Shown here one piece after another: positions 22,242 to 24,585 of a stretch of DNA of 24,585 bases. Origin of the DNA: CAZEDU01 sp964511185 (GTDB lineage Bacteria > Myxococcota > Myxococcia > Myxococcales > Myxococcaceae); the NCBI GenBank assembly GCA_964511185.1, contig CAZEDU010000076.1, positions 1 to 24,585 of the forward strand, written 5' to 3'. The position numbers were made by a program, and so were the translations under genes. How positions within the stretch are numbered: position 1 is the stretch's first letter; every line of letters starts with the position of its first letter. The notes beneath the pieces are model-generated. The model made no database searches. It was not told where the DNA came from and saw only the letters and a list, made by a program, of their open reading frames with translations.

Positions 22242-23378
22242 ATGACCCGCCTCCTCACCGTACGTGCTCGAAAGCCCTTCATCCCCTGGCGGTGGCCGAC
22301 CTTCAGCGCCGCGATGCTCCGACTGCAAGGGGCGACACGCCTCAAGCACCTATCGAACGAGGCGCTGAGCGAGTCGTCCCGGGCGTTGAGCGAACGGCTG
22401 GGGGCCGAAGTGGAAGCCAGCGCTCGGCTCCTGCCGAACGTCGTTCGCCTGAGCCGCGAAGAGCTTTCGACCTCGGCAGCAGTCGCTGAAATCGACTTGT
22501 CGCAGCTCGGCGCTCGCGCCCACCTCGAGGTCGAGCTCCCGCTGCTGGTCGGTGCGATCGAGCACCTGGCGTCGGGGCAAGCGAACGCGGTTCCCGCGAC
22601 CTGTCTGACGCCGCTGGAGGAAGTCGCGTTTTGCTTCCTCGGTACCCTGGCGCTCGCCCGTCTCCGCAAAGTGGGCGACCTGGACCAGGCCTTTGGGCCC
22701 CGCTGGGTCCGCGTGGTGTCGCCCGACGGCACGCTCGCCCACGAAGGGCAGCAACACTTCGTGGTCTCCATCCGCTTGAGCATCGCGGGCTGTGAGGGCT
22801 TGGCGCGGCTCTGGTTGCCGGCGAACGCGATCTGCCAGGCCGTCCTCCTCGACGAGCCAAGCCCCACGCGAGGAAGCCTCCCAGAGGTCCTCGCCCACAC
22901 GCGGCTGCCGCTCTCCGCCCGAATGGGCAGGGCGTCCTTCAGCCAGGTCCATTTCAAGCAGCTCGTGCCCGGGGACGTCGTCCTGTTCGAGGGCCTCGAG
23001 CGGCTGGCGGAGGGACTGAGCGGCCCCGGTCGTCTCCTGGCCTCGGGCTTTCAACTGCGAGGTCACTTCAAGTCGAACGGCTTCACCCTTCATCACCTTT
23101 CCACCCGAACTCCAGAAGGAGCTGTCATGAACGGTTCACTCGACCCAGCGCGGTCATCCTCGGTCCCTGTCGAAATCGAGGTTCAGCTCTCCCGTAGCTG
23201 GGTCTCGCTCTCGGAGCTGAGCGGGCTCGGCCCGGGGGGCGTGCTGCCGCTGCACGTTGGCTCGCACGCTCCGGTTCGGCTCAAGGCCGGCGACCGGACC
23301 TTCGCGATTGCGGAGCTGGTCGACATCGATGGCCAAATTGGTGCGCGCATCCTCTCCCTCGAAGAGGTGGCCCCGTGA
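22242..23378 (+). CDS. sctQ: T3SS cytoplasmic ring (C-ring) protein SctQ
   Basis: The start is ATG 22242, with GTG 22236 two codons earlier as an alternative, giving 378 residues. The N-terminal 220 residues are the FliM-like middle part (LEVELPLLVGAIEHL, LTPLEEVAFCFLGTLAL). Two SpoA domains follow: one at about 225-285 (SQVHFKQLVPGDVVLFEGL) and the C-terminal one at about 309-375 (VPVEIEVQLSRSWVSLSEL, DGQIGARIL). SctQ forms the sorting platform pods under the injectisome with SctK, SctL and the ATPase. A strong internal ribosome binding site (23114-23121) before Met 296 suggests that a short SctQ-C is also made. The stop overlaps the next start (GTGA). Confidence 0.88.
   Translation: MTRLLTVRARKPFIPWRWPTFSAAMLRLQGATRLKHLSNEALSESSRALSERLGAEVEASARLLPNVVRLSREELSTSAAVAEIDLSQLGARAHLEVELPLLVGAIEHLASGQANAVPATCLTPLEEVAFCFLGTLALARLRKVGDLDQAFGPRWVRVVSPDGTLAHEGQQHFVVSIRLSIAGCEGLARLWLPANAICQAVLLDEPSPTRGSLPEVLAHTRLPLSARMGRASFSQVHFKQLVPGDVVLFEGLERLAEGLSGPGRLLASGFQLRGHFKSNGFTLHHLSTRTPEGAVMNGSLDPARSSSVPVEIEVQLSRSWVSLSELSGLGPGGVLPLHVGSHAPVRLKAGDRTFAIAELVDIDGQIGARILSLEEVAP
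23114..23121 (+). promoter_or_regulatory. internal ribosome binding site within sctQ
   Basis: AGAAGGAG lies five bases before an in-frame ATG at 23127 inside sctQ. It is a better site than the one before the sctQ start itself. Confidence 0.75.
23127..23378 (+). CDS. SctQ-C, internally initiated short SctQ product
   Basis: Internal initiation at ATG 23127 would give an 83-residue protein that consists of a short linker and the complete C-terminal SpoA domain. In YscQ of Yersinia, Spa33 of Shigella and SpaO of Salmonella such a short form is made in the same way and binds full-length SctQ. The ribosome binding site and the exact placement just before the SpoA domain support the same device here. 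Confidence 0.7.
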   Translation: MNGSLDPARSSSVPVEIEVQLSRSWVSLSELSGLGPGGVLPLHVGSHAPVRLKAGDRTFAIAELVDIDGQIGARILSLEEVAP

Positions 23379-23746
23379 ACCCGCGCAACAAGGTGCTGGC
23401 AGCTTCATTGCTCTTGGGCGCGCTCGTCCTCACCGGCGCCTCGGCCCGCTCGGGTGCTCCTTCGTGGCCACTCATCATCGGCTGTCTCGTGGTCGTCGCG
23501 GCTTGGTTGGGTTGGACCCGCCTGCGTGCCACGGCCGCAAGCGTCCAGGGCCCGAGATTGAAGATGGAATCCAAGCTGGCGCTGACGCCCCGGGCGGGCA
23601 TCGCGCTGGTCAGCGTGGAGAGCCGTCGGTACCTCGTGACCTACGGCGAAGGGGGAACTCAGGTGCGTCCGCTGGCGGAGGGATGGTCAACGCCAGAGGG
23701 CACCGCCTTTGCACAAGTGCTCGCAGGACCGGGAGGGGCGCAATGA
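23375..23746 (+). CDS. FliO-like membrane protein in the T3SS operon
   Basis: The start at GTG 23375 overlaps the sctQ stop and gives 123 residues. Two hydrophobic segments (about 7-24 and 29-48; the first could be a signal sequence) are followed by a small soluble domain, LKMESKLALTPRAGIALV then ESRRYLVTYGEGGTQVRPL. This is the pattern of FliO (basic, beta-rich domain with a 'lalxpr...lvxvxxryLv' run). FliO is the flagellar chaperone for assembly of FliP, and its gene lies directly before fliP. Here the gene lies directly before sctR, the FliP homologue, with a four-base overlap (ATGA). The assignment rests on pattern and position. An unrelated small membrane protein is the alternative. Confidence 0.68.
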   Translation: MNPRNKVLAASLLLGALVLTGASARSGAPSWPLIIGCLVVVAAWLGWTRLRATAASVQGPRLKMESKLALTPRAGIALVSVESRRYLVTYGEGGTQVRPLAEGWSTPEGTAFAQVLAGPGGAQ

Positions 23747-24441
23747 GCCCGATGCTGTTGCTGGCGGCAGGTGCTTCAGGGGCGATGCTCGAGCGGGCCG
23801 CGAGCCAGCCCATGTCGATGATGGTGCTGCTGGTCGCGCTGTCGGCCATTCCGTTCGCCGCCCTGATGGTGACCAGCTTCTCGAAGATGGTGGTGGTGTT
23901 TTCGCTGCTGCGCTCCGCCATCGGCGCGCAGCAGGCGCCACCGACCAGTGTGCTGACGGGGCTCGCCGCGGTGCTCTCGCTGCACGTGATGGCGCCGGTC
24001 ATCGAGCGAACGATCGAGGCGACCGAGACGGTGACGATTCAGATGGACTCACCTGGGAGCCTTCTTTCGACCTCCGCGCGGGTCGCCGAGCCCATTCGAG
24101 CCTTCCTCCTTCAACATGCAGGCGCCAACGAGCGGCAGCAGCTCGCGGCCTGGGCCCGAGAGCTTCGGCAGGGCCAGCGCACGAAGGAGCTCCGGGACGA
24201 CGAGATGTCGATCCTCGCTCCTGCCTTCGTGCTCACCGAGCTGAAGGAGGCGTTTCGGCTCGGCTTCGTCATCTTCCTGCCGTTCTTGGTCCTCGACATG
24301 GTGGTCGCCAATGTCCTGCTGGCGCTCGGCATGCAGACCCTCTCTCCGACGCAGGTCTCGCTTCCCTTCAAGATTCTTCTCTTCGTCGCGGTCGATGGCT
24401 GGCTCCTCATCGCTCGCGGCCTGACCCTCGGGTACGCATAG
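23743..24441 (+). CDS. sctR: T3SS export gate protein SctR (FliP family)
   Basis: The start at ATG 23743 overlaps the previous stop and gives 232 residues, the usual SctR length. Several membrane segments are visible (about 27-50, 66-82, 175-195 and 208-230). The family marks are SFSKMVVVFSLLRSAIGAQQ near residue 46, and PAFVLTELKEAFRLGF near residue 165, which fits the FliP signature. Five SctR subunits form the core of the export gate with SctS and SctT. The stop TAG is directly followed by the sctS ATG. Confidence 0.95.
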   Translation: MSPMLLLAAGASGAMLERAASQPMSMMVLLVALSAIPFAALMVTSFSKMVVVFSLLRSAIGAQQAPPTSVLTGLAAVLSLHVMAPVIERTIEATETVTIQMDSPGSLLSTSARVAEPIRAFLLQHAGANERQQLAAWARELRQGQRTKELRDDEMSILAPAFVLTELKEAFRLGFVIFLPFLVLDMVVANVLLALGMQTLSPTQVSLPFKILLFVAVDGWLLIARGLTLGYA

Positions 24442-24585
24442 ATGGTCACTGAAACGTTCGTCCTGCTCGCCCGCGAAGCGCTCTGGTTGATGCTGCTCGC
24501 GTCGTTGCCCCCGATTGGGGCGAGCATGTTGGTGGGCTTGTTGGTCGGTACCGTTCAGGCGCTGACTCAGATTCAGGAGTCGACG
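24442..24585 (+). CDS. sctS: T3SS export gate protein SctS (FliQ family), 3' truncated by window edge
   Basis: ATG 24442 follows the sctR stop without a gap. The 48 visible codons encode the first membrane helix of the FliQ/SctS family (LAREALWLMLLASLPPIGASM), the loop, and VGTVQALTQIQEST, matching the conserved QxxTQIQExT stretch. Full-length SctS is near 88 residues, so about 40 residues and probably sctT, sctU and further genes lie beyond the window. Confidence 0.92.
   Translation, partial: MVTETFVLLAREALWLMLLASLPPIGASMLVGLLVGTVQALTQIQEST

Overview
The window looks like chromosomal DNA from a Myxococcota (myxobacterial, formerly deltaproteobacterial) genome. The clues are very high GC with strong third-position G/C bias, two Hanks-type Ser/Thr kinases, an FHA-domain sigma-54 activator, four PilZ proteins, PEGA-domain envelope proteins, a MopE-like Cys/Asp repeat lipoprotein, Asp-Ala-Gly-rich secreted linkers and a type III secretion (T3SS) cluster. 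The species cannot be named from sequence alone. No tRNA, rRNA, CRISPR array, insertion sequence or phage gene was seen, and no gene-free stretch exceeds 300 bp. Ten Ns at 9036-9045 mark an assembly gap inside a gene.

Layout. 1-1777: the 3' part of a duplicated FtsX/MacB-type ABC permease, stop to stop with a secreted coiled-coil protein (1778-2368, minus). 2456-3412 (minus): a stand-alone RlmK-like 23S rRNA methyltransferase. 3488-5787: two overlapping genes for a PEGA membrane protein and a Cys-rich repeat lipoprotein. 5784-6308 (minus): a small membrane protein. 6399-6689: a 96-residue protein whose C-terminus matches the T3SS protein encoded at 20304. 6699-7985 (minus): a subtilisin-family protease with Glu in the catalytic Asp position.

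8156-14282 is a tight four-gene plus-strand run: pseudo-receiver-PilZ protein, PilZ-acyltransferase-like fusion (interrupted by the gap), SAM methyltransferase, and a 976-residue hybrid histidine kinase-receiver-HD-GYP protein. This couples candidate c-di-GMP binding proteins to a candidate c-di-GMP phosphodiesterase. 14279-14992 (minus) is another PilZ protein, divergent from a short cytoplasmic Ser/Thr kinase (15026-15943). 15924-17234 (minus) is an FHA-AAA+-HTH sigma-54 activator, divergent from a membrane Ser/Thr kinase with a PEGA ectodomain (17322-18806), which overlaps a TPR/PEGA envelope protein (18803-19780).

19784-20110 (minus) is a single-domain PilZ protein divergent from the T3SS operon that fills 20304 to the window end: needle-like subunit, SctI inner rod, SctJ lipoprotein ring, an unrecognised 103-residue protein, SctQ (with a strong internal ribosome binding site), a FliO-like protein, SctR and the start of SctS. 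A good candidate sigma-54 promoter (20257-20272) lies just before the first gene. The inferred picture is a T3SS switched on by a sigma-54 activator that may read Ser/Thr phosphorylation through its FHA domain, in a neighbourhood rich in c-di-GMP proteins. The most unusual points are the FliO-like gene next to sctR (FliO is a flagellar component without a standard counterpart in injectisomes), the orphan needle-like paralogue at 6399, and the PilZ/acyltransferase/methyltransferase/HD-GYP operon.
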